From: Bacillota bacterium
Lineage (GTDB): Bacteria; Bacillota_E; Sulfobacillia; Sulfobacillales; JAIMBI01
Reading direction: 5' to 3'
DNA: 34,324 nucleotides
Assembly (NCBI GenBank): GCA_021828405.1
Contig: JAKARZ010000021.1
Location: forward strand, 1-34,324
Shown: in pieces, positions 23,736 through 31,563 of the stretch
How positions within the stretch are numbered: the first letter of the stretch is position 1
Layout of the letters: every line of letters starts with the position of its first letter
The notes under the pieces: generated by a model
Told to the model about the DNA's origin: nothing
Databases searched by the model: none
The model's input: the letters and a program-made list of their open reading frames with translations, nothing else
Position numbers and translations under genes: made by a program

Positions 23736-26482
23736 CGGGCGCCCGCCAACGCTTGAGTGCACCGCACGCACACTCCCTCGGGCAGGGTGGGCACCTGGCG
23801 CCAGCACCGCGGACATTTGGGCCACGGGGACAAAGTGGCCTCGGCGCGCCAGTCGGTGCCGGTGCCGACCGCCACCGCCACGCTCGCGGTCATCAGCATC
23901 GTCTTCAGCAGATCCGCGTCCTGGGACACACTCAGCGGGTCCACCCCCTTGGGCACCCAGAGCTTCAGATCGGCGGCGCCCGCACTCCCGATGAGTCCGG
24001 CGCGGCGAGCCTGCTCGAGCGCCATGAGGCCCGCGTCGCGGGCGGGAAATAGAGCCCGGACCCGCGCAGCGCCTGGCAGGCCGGCCACGCCCTCCGGCAG
24101 CGCCGGCCACACCATATCCCACGTCGCTCCCGGTGAGCCCCGGTGCTCGGCCAATTCATCTGCGGTGAACGGGCAGATCGGCATCAGGACCGCCTGGAGC
24201 ACGTTCAGTACGTGCCACAGCACCGTTTCCACGGCGCGGCGGGCCGGGTCCCCCACCGCCAGGGTGTACAGAGGGTCCTTGGCGACGTCCAGGTAGAAGG
24301 TCGACAGACTCACCACCGCCAGGCGACTGAGCTCCTGCACCACCACGTGGAATTCGTACGCGTCGTAGGCCTGCCGCATCTTGGCGAAGCTTTCCGCCAA
24401 CTCCACCATGGCCCACTGCTCCAGCGGCGGCAGATCCGCGGGCGCCACCGCCGCGGTGGGATTGAAGTGGGCCAGATTGCCCACCAGAAAGCGGGCCGTA
24501 TTGCGAAGCTTGCGATAGGTATCCGCCACCCGCCCGAGCTGGTCGTCGGAAACCCGCACATCCCCGCGAAAATCGCCGGCCGCCACCCAAAGCCGAATCA
24601 CGTCGGCGCCGTAGCGGTCGACAAGTTTCAGCGGGTCCACCACGTTGCCGAGGGATTTATGCATCGGGCGCCCGGCACCATCCAGCACCCAGCCGTGCGT
24701 CAGCACGCCCCGATACGGCGCGGTGCCGCGCCAAGCCACGCCTTCGGTCAGCAGCGAGTTGAACCAGCCTCGAAACTGATCCCCGCCCTCCAGCACCAGG
24801 TCGGCGGGCCAGGTGAGGTCGGCGCGCTCCGCCAGCACCGCCGCCTGCGTGGCACCCGAGTCAAACCACACGTCAAATACGTTCCACTCCCGCTCCAGCC
24901 GGGTCCCACCACAGGCACAGCGAGGCGACGGGTCCGGGAGGAGCCGCTCCACATCCCATTCCCACCAGATGTTGGATCCGTGGCGAGCCACCAGCCCCGC
25001 CACGTGGCGCACGCTGTCCGCCGTCATCACCGGTGCGCCGCAGTCCTGGCACGTGAACGCCGGAATCGGGAGGCCCCAGGCCCGCTGGCGCGACAGGCAC
25101 CAGTCGCGACGGTCCACCACCATGAGGCGCATGCGCTCCCGGGCCCAGGCGGGCGTCCAGGCCACCTGGGCGATGGCGGCCAAAAGCTTCTCCCGAACAG
25201 GTTCCAGGCGGAAAAACCACTGAGACGTGGCCCGAAAAATCACGGGGTGCTTGCAGCGCCAGCAGTGGGGAAACTGGTGGACCAGTGGGCGCTCGAACAG
25301 CAGCGCCCCGGCCTCCCGGAGCGCCTCCAGGATCGCCGGCTCTGCCTCCTGGTATCCGAGGCCCGCCACCCTCGGCGTCCCCTCCACAAACCGGCCGCCG
25401 TCGTCCAGCGGCTGCACGACGGGCAGTGACCATGCGCGACCCAGGTCAAAGTCTTCGATGCCGTGTCCCGGAGCGGTGTGCACCAACCCGGTGCCCTGGT
25501 CCGCGGTCACATGGCCGGCCGGCAACAGCGGCACCCGGTGCCCCAGGTACGGATGGGTGGCGGCCACCCCCTCCAGCGCGCGGCCGTGCACCTCCAGCGC
25601 AACATCGCCGCCAGCAAGCCCGACGTCGGTGAGAAAGGTGTCCGCCAGCGCGGATGCCACTAGCAGCAGCCCCTGCGGCGTCTTTCGCACCTGATACGAA
25701 AAGTCGGGATGGTACGCGATGGCCACGTTGGCCGGGATCGTCCACGGGGTGGTGGTCCAGATGACCGCCCGCGTCCCCTCGGGCAGCGGCCCCCGCTCGG
25801 CGGGCCGAATGTCAAAGGCGACCCAAATCCCGCGCGAGGTTTTTTCACGGTATTCCAGTTCCGCCTCCGCCAGCGCGGTTTCGCAGTACGGACACCAGTG
25901 CACGGATTTTAAGTCTTTGTACACCAACTCCTGCTCCACGATGTCCGCTAACATCCGAAACTCCGCCGCCGCAAATCCGGGGTCGAGGGTCGTGTACGGA
26001 TGGTCCCAATCCCCCATGATCCCCAGCCGCTGAAACTGGCGGGTCATCTCTCCCAGATAGTGCCGAGCGGTTCGGGCCGACGTGCGCCGCAGTTCCAACG
26101 GATCGATCTCGCGCTGGCCCACGCCCAGCTCTTTGAGCGCCTGCGTTTCGATGGGGAGGCCGTGCGTGTCCCATCCCGGCACGTAGCGCACGTCCTTGCC
26201 GTTCAGCACCTCGCGTCGGTTGATGATGTCCTTCAGCACCTTGTTCAACAAGGTCCCCATGTGGATGTCCCCGTTTGCGTAGGGCGGACCGTCGTGCAGC
26301 ACATAGCGAGGCTGGCCGGCCCGCCGCTCGGCCAGCACTCGCCCCGCGTCCTCACTCTGCCATCGTGCGAGCCGCCGCGGCTCCTCCACCGGCAGGTTGC
26401 CCCGCATGGGAAAGCTGGTGGCAGGCAGATTCAATGTCTCCCGCCATTCGGATCCCGACCCGGTGCCCGCGTTCGCGCTCAT
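23732..26482 (-). CDS. ileS: Isoleucyl-tRNA synthetase
   Basis: Class I synthetase charging tRNA-Ile, 916 residues. The HIGH motif reads GDIHMGTLLNK, a Thr variant seen in clostridial-type enzymes. The KMSKS loop reads PMHKSLGN, with proline where lysine is usual. The editing domain follows the HIGH region, and the C-terminus carries a zinc-binding CPRCWRQV...CVRC. The ATG at 26482 is chosen because GAGGGGG lies seven bases upstream; it leaves the T-box leader untranslated. It is the first gene of an ileS-lspA-rluD unit controlled by the T-box. Confidence 0.96.
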   Translation of the reverse strand: MSANAGTGSGSEWRETLNLPATSFPMRGNLPVEEPRRLARWQSEDAGRVLAERRAGQPRYVLHDGPPYANGDIHMGTLLNKVLKDIINRREVLNGKDVRYVPGWDTHGLPIETQALKELGVGQREIDPLELRRTSARTARHYLGEMTRQFQRLGIMGDWDHPYTTLDPGFAAAEFRMLADIVEQELVYKDLKSVHWCPYCETALAEAELEYREKTSRGIWVAFDIRPAERGPLPEGTRAVIWTTTPWTIPANVAIAYHPDFSYQVRKTPQGLLLVASALADTFLTDVGLAGGDVALEVHGRALEGVAATHPYLGHRVPLLPAGHVTADQGTGLVHTAPGHGIEDFDLGRAWSLPVVQPLDDGGRFVEGTPRVAGLGYQEAEPAILEALREAGALLFERPLVHQFPHCWRCKHPVIFRATSQWFFRLEPVREKLLAAIAQVAWTPAWARERMRLMVVDRRDWCLSRQRAWGLPIPAFTCQDCGAPVMTADSVRHVAGLVARHGSNIWWEWDVERLLPDPSPRCACGGTRLEREWNVFDVWFDSGATQAAVLAERADLTWPADLVLEGGDQFRGWFNSLLTEGVAWRGTAPYRGVLTHGWVLDGAGRPMHKSLGNVVDPLKLVDRYGADVIRLWVAAGDFRGDVRVSDDQLGRVADTYRKLRNTARFLVGNLAHFNPTAAVAPADLPPLEQWAMVELAESFAKMRQAYDAYEFHVVVQELSRLAVVSLSTFYLDVAKDPLYTLAVGDPARRAVETVLWHVLNVLQAVLMPICPFTADELAEHRGSPGATWDMVWPALPEGVAGLPGAARVRALFPARDAGLMALEQARRAGLIGSAGAADLKLWVPKGVDPLSVSQDADLLKTMLMTASVAVAVGTGTDWRAEATLSPWPKCPRCWRQVPTLPEGVCVRCTQALAGAR

Positions 26483-26544
26483 CCTACCGCCCCCTCGTCC
26501 TCGATGGCTCCTGACCCTGCGCCATCGCATCTCCTGACTCCAAC

Positions 26545-26569
26545 AAAAAATCGCCCCCCAAGGGGCGAC
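26545..26569 (-). terminator. T-box-controlled terminator before ileS
   Basis: On the minus strand TCGCCCC pairs with GGGGCGA around a TTGG loop, followed by six T residues (26545-26550). It is the off-state structure of the ileS T-box leader. Confidence 0.9.
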
Positions 26570-26767
26570 TGTGCCGCGCTACCACCCTCGACCCGCCGGC
26601 AGGCCGGCGCTCGTATGACCGCTAACGGGGTCAGCCGGCCCGGCTACTTGGTTCGCCGGGGCACTCCTGGGTGATGTCCGCTGCGTCTGCCACCGGCTCA
26701 CACCCACCGCCGGCTCTCTTGCGCTTCGCGCAGCCTCGGTCCCGATCATCGTCTTCGCGCCTATGCT
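26545..26767 (-). promoter_or_regulatory. T-box riboswitch leader of ileS
   Basis: Binds uncharged tRNA-Ile and switches between terminator and antiterminator. The T-box sequence GAGGGTGGTAGCGCGG is at 26574-26589. Upstream are a stem III-like hairpin (TGACC/GGTCA, 26616-26633) and a Stem I region from about 26660 to 26767. An ATC isoleucine codon followed by A (26673-26675), at the expected distance on the 3' side of Stem I, is the likely specifier. Antiterminator pairing of the T-box GAGGG with CCCCTT of the terminator's 5' arm is visible. Confidence 0.88.
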
Positions 26768-26773
26768 GGGAGT

Positions 26774-26802
26774 ATCATACTGGGGCAGCATGCCGTATGC
26801 AA
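26774..26802 (-). promoter_or_regulatory. Promoter of the ileS T-box transcript
   Basis: TTGCAT (-35, 26797-26802) and TATGAT (-10, 26774-26779) on the minus strand, spaced by 17 bases. The start near 26767 gives a leader of about 285 bases, fitting the T-box layout. Confidence 0.6.
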
Positions 26803-26876
26803 GGGGCTTCGCTCACATCGCCAGCCCTCCCCGGAACCGGCATAAGCCCGCGAGGGTGCGACGAGCCTATCCCGCC

Positions 26877-26903
26877 AAAGCGGCCCGCGGTGACGGGCCC
26901 CTT
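26877..26903 (-). terminator. Possible terminator after divIVA
   Basis: AAG-G-GGCCCG pairs with CGGGCC-G-CTT around a six-base loop and ends in CTTTGG on the minus strand, about 110 bases past the divIVA stop. The T-run is short, so efficiency is doubtful. I see no gene in the rest of 26803-27012. Confidence 0.4.
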
Positions 26904-27012
26904 CCACTCGCGCGATCCGTGCCCGGCCTCGGGACTGCCACCGCCACAGCAACCGACCCCGAGGGCCGCTGAGCCCGGCGAATCCGGGTCCCGGGCGAGG
27001 CTCCTCGCGCGG

Positions 27013-27471
27013 CTAATCCGCTTCGCCGAGATGCGCCTCGTCCAACAGCGACAATTGACTCTGGAGCATGCCGCGTACGCGTGCCCGAAAGGTATCCCAC
27101 TCGCGCCGCACGACCATGAGCTGCTCCTGGTAGTCATGCAGCTGGCGCTCGGCCTGCGCGACAATTTCCGCCGCTCGCGTGTTCGCGTCCCGGAGGACCG
27201 ACTCGGCATCGCGCTCGGCCGAGGCCCGCACGCCGTCTGCCGCGGTCTGCGCGACCACCAGGGTGGTTTTCAGCGTCTCCTCCAGCTTGCGGTACTGCTC
27301 GATGCGCTCGCCAATCCCCGATAACTGCTGACGCAGATCTTCATTCTCTTTCAGCGCCGCCTCGAAATCCCGCACCACATGGTCGAGAAACTCGTTGACC
27401 TCGTCTTCCTGATATCCCCGGAAACCACGCTTGAACTCCTTGTTGTAAATGTCGACCGGGGTCAGGGGCAT
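27013..27471 (-). CDS. divIVA: DivIVA-family cell-pole/septum protein
   Basis: Coiled-coil scaffold that recognises curved membrane at the septum and poles and recruits division and sporulation partners. The 152-residue protein begins with the lipid-binding domain (MPLTPVDIYNKEF, then GYQEDEVNEFLD) followed by long coiled coils rich in Glu, Arg and Ala (about 35-140). The ATG at 27471 has GGAGGAGG seven bases ahead. It ends the ylm-sepF-divIVA unit; ylmH, which normally precedes divIVA, is absent. Confidence 0.94.
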   Translation of the reverse strand: MPLTPVDIYNKEFKRGFRGYQEDEVNEFLDHVVRDFEAALKENEDLRQQLSGIGERIEQYRKLEETLKTTLVVAQTAADGVRASAERDAESVLRDANTRAAEIVAQAERQLHDYQEQLMVVRREWDTFRARVRGMLQSQLSLLDEAHLGEAD

Positions 27472-27506
27472 AACACGGCCTCCTCCAATGATAGGCACAA
27501 CTGATT

Positions 27507-27797
27507 TCAGACGTGCTGTGCGGCCCACACCAGCAGGTCTCCCACCAGACCGCCCAAAATATCTGCCAACAGCAACGCCACCACGGGGGAGAAGTCCATA
27601 CCTCCCCACATCGGAAGAAACCGACGAACCGGGCGCAGGATCGGGTCGGTCAAGTCCGCAACAAACCCCGACACATCTGCCCACCAACCCGGATGGCGCG
27701 GCGGCACAAACGACCCGATCACCCGAACAAGCAACACGACGTACACGAATCTGAGGAGCCACTTCAAGGAGAACGCCAGATTGACCAACACCACCAA
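27507..27797 (-). CDS. ylmG: YggT/YlmG-family membrane protein
   Basis: Small integral membrane protein, 96 residues, with two hydrophobic segments (about 5-30 and 68-92) flanking the conserved loop TDPILRPVRRFLP. The family is linked to cell division and, in plastids, nucleoid distribution; its molecular role is unknown. The start is TTG at 27797 with GGAGG eight bases upstream; two GTG codons that follow immediately are alternatives. It lies between sepF and divIVA as in B. subtilis. Confidence 0.88.
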   Translation of the reverse strand: MVVLVNLAFSLKWLLRFVYVVLLVRVIGSFVPPRHPGWWADVSGFVADLTDPILRPVRRFLPMWGGMDFSPVVALLLADILGGLVGDLLVWAAQHV

Positions 27798-27809
27798 GCC
27801 ACGTGCCTC

Positions 27810-28241
27810 CTACTTGCCGAAGGCACGCACCCAGTTGCCGTCATCCTGATCGTCGCCCGCCACTTCGACGTTGCTGGGCGTCGCCAGGAAGATGCCGTCC
27901 CCCACCTTGCGCAAGCTACCGTCCAAGGCGTATACCACGCCGGACAGGAAGTTCAAAAGGCGCTGACCCGCGCGCTCATCGGCCAAGTCCAGGTTCACAA
28001 TCACGGGCCGCCGGCCCTTCACCTGGTCGGCGATGGTCTGCCCATCCTCCAGCGACTTGGGGTGCATCACCACCACGCGGACTCCGTTGCCCCGGACGCC
28101 CCCTGCCAGGCTCACCACCGGCGGTTTCTTGCTCTTTCTCGGCACCTCCGGCTCCCAGTCCGGCTCCTTGGCGTCCGCGTATTCGTCGATCTCTTCAATC
28201 CCCACGAAGTTCAATAGCTTCTGCACCACCGTGCTGGTCAC
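27810..28241 (-). CDS. sepF: Cell division protein SepF
   Basis: Forms rings that bind FtsZ and tether it to the membrane. The 143-residue protein has the short N-terminal amphipathic segment (KLLNFVGIEE), a charged linker and the C-terminal SepF domain with VVMHPKSLEDGQTIADQV, RPVIVNLDL and RLLNFLSGVVYALDG. The GTG start has GAGGGGG about nine bases ahead. It is followed by ylmG and preceded by ylmE. Confidence 0.94.
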   Translation of the reverse strand: MTSTVVQKLLNFVGIEEIDEYADAKEPDWEPEVPRKSKKPPVVSLAGGVRGNGVRVVVMHPKSLEDGQTIADQVKGRRPVIVNLDLADERAGQRLLNFLSGVVYALDGSLRKVGDGIFLATPSNVEVAGDDQDDGNWVRAFGK

Positions 28242-28262
28242 GTCGAGCTTCCCCCTCTGTGA

Positions 28263-28988
28263 TCATGTGTCCCGAGGCGGCCTCTCAGCCGGCCGGGCCC
28301 CAAACAACGCCGTCCCAATCCGCACTTCCGTGCTGCCATGCTGAATCGCCGCCTCAAAGTCCTCGCTCATCCCCATCGACAAGCGATCGCAGGGCACCCA
28401 CGGCCATCCTTCGCGCCGCACCGCCTGCCAGACCGTGTGCGCTTCTTCCATGGCCCGGCCCCGCCACGGCTCGCCCACCCGTGGGAGCACCGCCATGAGG
28501 CCTACCACCAGGACCCCAGGCTGGGGTCCCAATTCCCCCAAGAAAGCCAAAAGATCCTCCGGCCATACCCCTTGCTTCTGAGCCTCCCGTCCGACGTTCA
28601 CCTGCACCATGATCGGCCGGGGATGACCAGGGTCACGCGCGAGTTGAGCCACCAAACTGGTTCGGTCCACAGTCTGGATCAATTGGAAGTAATCCCGGGC
28701 CAATTTTACCTTGTTGGACTGCAGGTGTCCAATCAGATGGAGCCTAATAGCTTGCACCCACGCCGGTTGTGAGCCCGGAGCGCCATATTTCGCAACAGCT
28801 TCCTGAACCCGGTTCTCCCCAAAGTCGCGAAACCCCAGTTGAAACAACTCGTGAACGGCCTCCAAGGGGTGGCCCTTGGCCACGGCAAGCACGGCCACCG
28901 CGTCGGCCGGGCGTCCTGCCGCCCGCGAGGCTGCCTGCACCTGCTCGCGGACACGCGCCGCCCGCTCTGCCATCGCCGCTCCGTCCAT
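28263..28988 (-). CDS. ylmE: YggS/YlmE-family PLP homeostasis protein
   Basis: Binds pyridoxal 5'-phosphate without a known catalytic reaction and helps balance vitamin B6 and amino-acid pools. The 241-residue protein has the PLP lysine in AVAKGHP (about 38), FGENRVQEAV, HLIGHLQSNK and the C-terminal SMGMSEDFEAAI and VRIGTALFG. The ATG overlaps the ylmD stop by one base (TGATG). Order and sequence match the ylm cluster. Confidence 0.93.
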   Translation of the reverse strand: MDGAAMAERAARVREQVQAASRAAGRPADAVAVLAVAKGHPLEAVHELFQLGFRDFGENRVQEAVAKYGAPGSQPAWVQAIRLHLIGHLQSNKVKLARDYFQLIQTVDRTSLVAQLARDPGHPRPIMVQVNVGREAQKQGVWPEDLLAFLGELGPQPGVLVVGLMAVLPRVGEPWRGRAMEEAHTVWQAVRREGWPWVPCDRLSMGMSEDFEAAIQHGSTEVRIGTALFGARPAERPPRDT

Positions 28989-29776
28989 CACGGGGAGTCC
29001 ATCCGAAAGAAGCCGCCGTTGCGCCCTGTTCGTCCGCCTTCGCGCCGGTGGGAAAAGAACCACTCCGGATGACAGGCGGTGCACAGCCCCGTCACCGCGA
29101 TGTGGTCCTCCGCCATCCCCGCGCGGCAAAGCAGGCGGCGGTTTGCCTCCCACAGATCCAAGTGCCGCCGGGCATCGACCAGCCCGGGGCCAAGGTCGAG
29201 TGCCTCCACCGCGTCGACCAGCTCGGGGCCCACTTCGTAGCAGCAGGGTCCGATGGACGGGCCGATCACCGCCTCGAGTGAGGCGGCGGCCGCACCCGCG
29301 GCGACGAGCGCCTCCACGCCCGCTCGTGCGATTCCGCGCACCGTCCCGCGCCACCCGGCATGCAGCAGGCCCCCCACCGGAGATACCCGCGACGCCAGCC
29401 AAATCGGCACGCAGTCGGCAAACGTCATGGCAATGGTGAGCCCGGCGCTCGCCGTCAAGAGGCCGTCCGCCACCGGCCCAGGCCCCGGCGCCGCGGCGGG
29501 CGAGAGCCATGCGACGTTGCTGCCGTGGATCAGTTGCCCCCACACGGCCTCGCCCGTCGGCGCCCCGCGCATCGCGGCCCGGCGCCGATTTTCCTCCACG
29601 GCCACCGGCAGGTCGCGCACGTGGCGTGACAGGTTCAGCGTCGCAAAGGGCGGCGCGCTCACCCCCCCGGCCCGTCCCGTGAACCACAGCCGTCCCGGGC
29701 CGAGCCGCCCGCTCCAGCCGCCTGCCGCATCCGGCCCCCACCGCCGGCGCCCCTCGTCCCGCTGCTCGCTCGTCAT
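28988..29776 (-). CDS. ylmD: YlmD-type polyphenol oxidase / purine nucleosidase-like protein
   Basis: Member of the YfiH/LACC1 'laccase-domain' family; studied members are purine nucleoside phosphorylases or adenosine deaminases with a zinc-binding His/Cys site, or peptidoglycan-editing enzymes. The 262 residues carry QLIHGSNV, FADCVPIW, HAGWRGTVRG, IGPSIGPCCYEVG and a C-terminal CTACHPEWFFSHRR. The first ATG (29776) lacks a clear Shine-Dalgarno; a TTG at 29833 would add 19 residues and is equally unsupported. It follows ylmC and is coupled to ylmE. Confidence 0.9.
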   Translation of the reverse strand: MTSEQRDEGRRRWGPDAAGGWSGRLGPGRLWFTGRAGGVSAPPFATLNLSRHVRDLPVAVEENRRRAAMRGAPTGEAVWGQLIHGSNVAWLSPAAAPGPGPVADGLLTASAGLTIAMTFADCVPIWLASRVSPVGGLLHAGWRGTVRGIARAGVEALVAAGAAAASLEAVIGPSIGPCCYEVGPELVDAVEALDLGPGLVDARRHLDLWEANRRLLCRAGMAEDHIAVTGLCTACHPEWFFSHRREGGRTGRNGGFFRMDSP

Positions 29777-29842
29777 GCGCAGGGGTTCGCGACGCGCCGG
29801 CAAGTTCCTGCCCCGCGCGCCCGGCTCGCGCAATTTTGTGGC

Positions 29843-30097
29843 TCAGCCGGCGTTCAGGGTCTCAGGGACGATGTCCACCAGGATGACGTCCTCCCCAATC
29901 TTGTGGATGCGCTCCCACGGAATGACGATGTCCTTGTCCTTGCCGAAGAAGCCGAACATACGCGCCGATCCGGAAACCACCAGCGCCGTCACCGCGCCGC
30001 GCTCGAGGTCGATCTCCAAGTCACCGATGATGCCCAGTCGGCGCCCGTCCGAGATGTTGATGATGTCCTTCTGGCGCAACTCCGACGTCTTGACCAT
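29843..30097 (-). CDS. ylmC: YlmC/YmxH-family PRC-barrel sporulation protein
   Basis: An 84-residue soluble PRC-barrel protein: KTSELRQKDIINISDGRRLG near the N-terminus, DLEIDL, and the terminal DVILVDI. Family members lie next to sigG or in spore formers and are often named YlmC/YmxH; the mechanism is unknown. The start is the ATG at 30097, with AAGGAG eight bases upstream; an upstream GTG would give 19 unconserved extra residues. Confidence 0.9.
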   Translation of the reverse strand: MVKTSELRQKDIINISDGRRLGIIGDLEIDLERGAVTALVVSGSARMFGFFGKDKDIVIPWERIHKIGEDVILVDIVPETLNAG

Positions 30098-30172
30098 CCG
30101 GCCGCTCCTTTCCGACGGATCGCTACGCGGGCGCAAGAGGTTCGCGGTCACCACTCTATGCCGGGACGCCCC

Positions 30173-30394
30173 CTACGATGCGGGCAGCCAGGCGCGCACG
30201 AACGCGGGCAGCCACCAGATCACGCGCACGGGCCGTGTGACCGCGGGCCAGTGGAACGTCGTTACGACGGGAACGAGCCACCGGCCCACCGGCGCCGGTG
30301 CTGCCGCGGGCAGCCCGGATGCGGGAGCCGCGGTCGACAAGGCGATCCCCAGGGTTCGTGCGGCGTCGGGCCACACGTGCAGTGCGATGGACAT
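30173..30394 (-). CDS. Small ORF of unknown function after sigG
   Basis: A 73-residue reading frame beginning three bases after the sigG stop and ending 75 bases before ylmC. Codon third positions are mostly G or C as in its neighbours. The product has a central RWLVPVVTTFHWPAV and a terminal RVIWWLPAFVRAWLP, rich in tryptophan, proline and hydrophobic residues; it might be membrane-associated. There is no clear ribosome binding site apart from coupling to sigG. I do not recognise it, and it may not be translated. Confidence 0.4.
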   Translation of the reverse strand: MSIALHVWPDAARTLGIALSTAAPASGLPAAAPAPVGRWLVPVVTTFHWPAVTRPVRVIWWLPAFVRAWLPAS

Positions 30395-30397
30395 CCG

Positions 30398-31171
30398 CTA
30401 CACGTACTTTCGCATGTGGCCCAGCGCCGCCTTCTCAAGGCGAGACACCTGAGCTTGAGAGATGCCAATTTCCTCTGCGACTTCCATTTGCGTCTTTCCG
30501 TCGAAGAACCGCATCCGGAGGATCAACCGCTCGCGGTCGTTCAAGCGCTGGAGTGCCTCCTTGATGGCGATGCTCTCCAGCCAGCGCTCGTCCTCCACCC
30601 CTTCGTCCGCCACCTGGTCCATGACAAAGATGGGGTCTCCCCCATCGTGATAAATGGGCTCGAACAGCGACAGCGGTTCCTGAATGGCGTCCAAGGCATA
30701 AAGCACCTCTTCCCGCGGCAGAGCCAGCTCCTCAGCGATTTCCGACAGCGACGGCTCTTTGCTGAAGCGGTGCACCAGGGCATCGCGCACCTGCAGGGCC
30801 TTGTAAGCCACGTCCCGAAGAGAGCGGCTGACGCGGATCGGATTGTTGTCGCGCAGGTAGCGGCGGATTTCCCCGATGATCATGGGCACCGCGTAGGTGG
30901 AGAATTTCACGTTCTGGCCGAGATCGAAGTTGTCGATCGCTTTGATGAGACCCACGCAGCCGACCTGGAACAGGTCATCCCCATTCTCGCCCCGGTTGGC
31001 GAAGCGCTGAATGACGGACAGCACCAACCTGAGATTTCCCGAAATGAGCTCCTCGCGTGCATGGCGGTCCCCCGCCTGCATGGCGGCAAACAATTGACGC
31101 ATCTTGGCGTTTGTGAGCACCGGCAGTTTCGACGTGTTGACCCCGGGAATCTCGACCTTGTTGACCGGCAT
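30398..31171 (-). CDS. sigG: RNA polymerase sporulation sigma factor G
   Basis: Forespore-specific sigma factor that directs late forespore genes such as SASPs. The 257-residue protein starts with NKVEIPGVNTSKLPVL, a near-exact SigG signature, then region 2 (ELISGNLRLVLSVIQRF, DLFQVGCVGLIKAIDNFD, FSTYAVPMIIGEIRR), region 3 (VSRSLRDVAYKALQVRD) and region 4 (QMEVAEEIGISQAQVSRLEK). The ATG has AAGGGGG six or seven bases ahead. It stands downstream of sigE, separated by a terminator, as in Bacillus. Confidence 0.96.
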   Translation of the reverse strand: MPVNKVEIPGVNTSKLPVLTNAKMRQLFAAMQAGDRHAREELISGNLRLVLSVIQRFANRGENGDDLFQVGCVGLIKAIDNFDLGQNVKFSTYAVPMIIGEIRRYLRDNNPIRVSRSLRDVAYKALQVRDALVHRFSKEPSLSEIAEELALPREEVLYALDAIQEPLSLFEPIYHDGGDPIFVMDQVADEGVEDERWLESIAIKEALQRLNDRERLILRMRFFDGKTQMEVAEEIGISQAQVSRLEKAALGHMRKYV

Positions 31172-31184
31172 GGTCCGCCCCCTT

Positions 31185-31210
31185 GCATCGAGGGTCAGTA
31201 TTCCCGCCAG
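31185..31210 (-). promoter_or_regulatory. Weak candidate forespore promoter of sigG
   Basis: GGGAATACT on the minus strand just ahead of sigG matches the sigma-F -10 pattern (GG-x-x-A-x-A-x-T) at eight of nine positions and would give a leader of about 20 bases. No good -35 is visible at the right distance. sigG is known to be read by sigma-F in Bacillus. I see nothing else in the sigE-sigG gap besides the terminator hairpin. Confidence 0.3.
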
Positions 31211-31441
31211 CCGTCATTTCATCCCTAATTTTGGGAATTTGTGGGCCGCCCAGACGCTTTCTGTGATCTCCGCCCGGGGAACTCGGCAAATGACCGTCTC
31301 GAGACACGGCGGACCGCCGTGGGGATTTCTGGTCTTCTTCTTTTGGGCGCCCCCGGACCCCTCCCGCGCCGCGAGGAGGATCGTGAGGAGAGGGGGGGTC
31401 CACCAATTGGTCGGGACGGGTCTCGCGCGCTCAGGCCCGCG

Positions 31442-31478
31442 CGAAAAGTTCCCCACCGACCGAGTGGGGAGCTTTTCG
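31442..31478 (-). terminator. Terminator after sigE
   Basis: CGAAAAG pairs with CTTTTCG, and after one mismatch TCCCCAC pairs with GTGGGGA around a seven-base loop: a 14-pair hairpin ending in CTTTTCG, about 86 bases past the sigE stop on the minus strand. It should separate spoIIGA-sigE from sigG. Confidence 0.75.
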
Positions 31479-31563
31479 TACTGAAAAAGGGGGGAGATCC
31501 TCGGGACGAGAGAACGACAGGCGGCACCCGACCCGCCAGCGGAGCATCCCACGGCCCCGGTCG

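Noticed and set aside
26579..26791. Reading frame of 70 codons ahead of ileS
   Set aside because: It is covered by the T-box leader RNA, whose structure explains the sequence.
26810..27012. G/C-rich structured stretch between divIVA and the T-box promoter, considered as a structured RNA gene
   Set aside because: I could not match it to RNase P, tmRNA, 6S or SRP RNA features; only one terminator-like hairpin is supported.
30156..30374. Arginine-rich frame overlapping the small ORF after sigG
   Set aside because: It is a shifted frame of the same stretch with Arg/Ala/Gly-biased codons typical of a shadow in G/C-rich DNA.
31214..31552. Open reading frame of 112 codons in the sigE-sigG gap (minus strand)
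   Set aside because: It runs straight through the strong terminator hairpin, has no recognisable domain and no convincing ribosome binding site.
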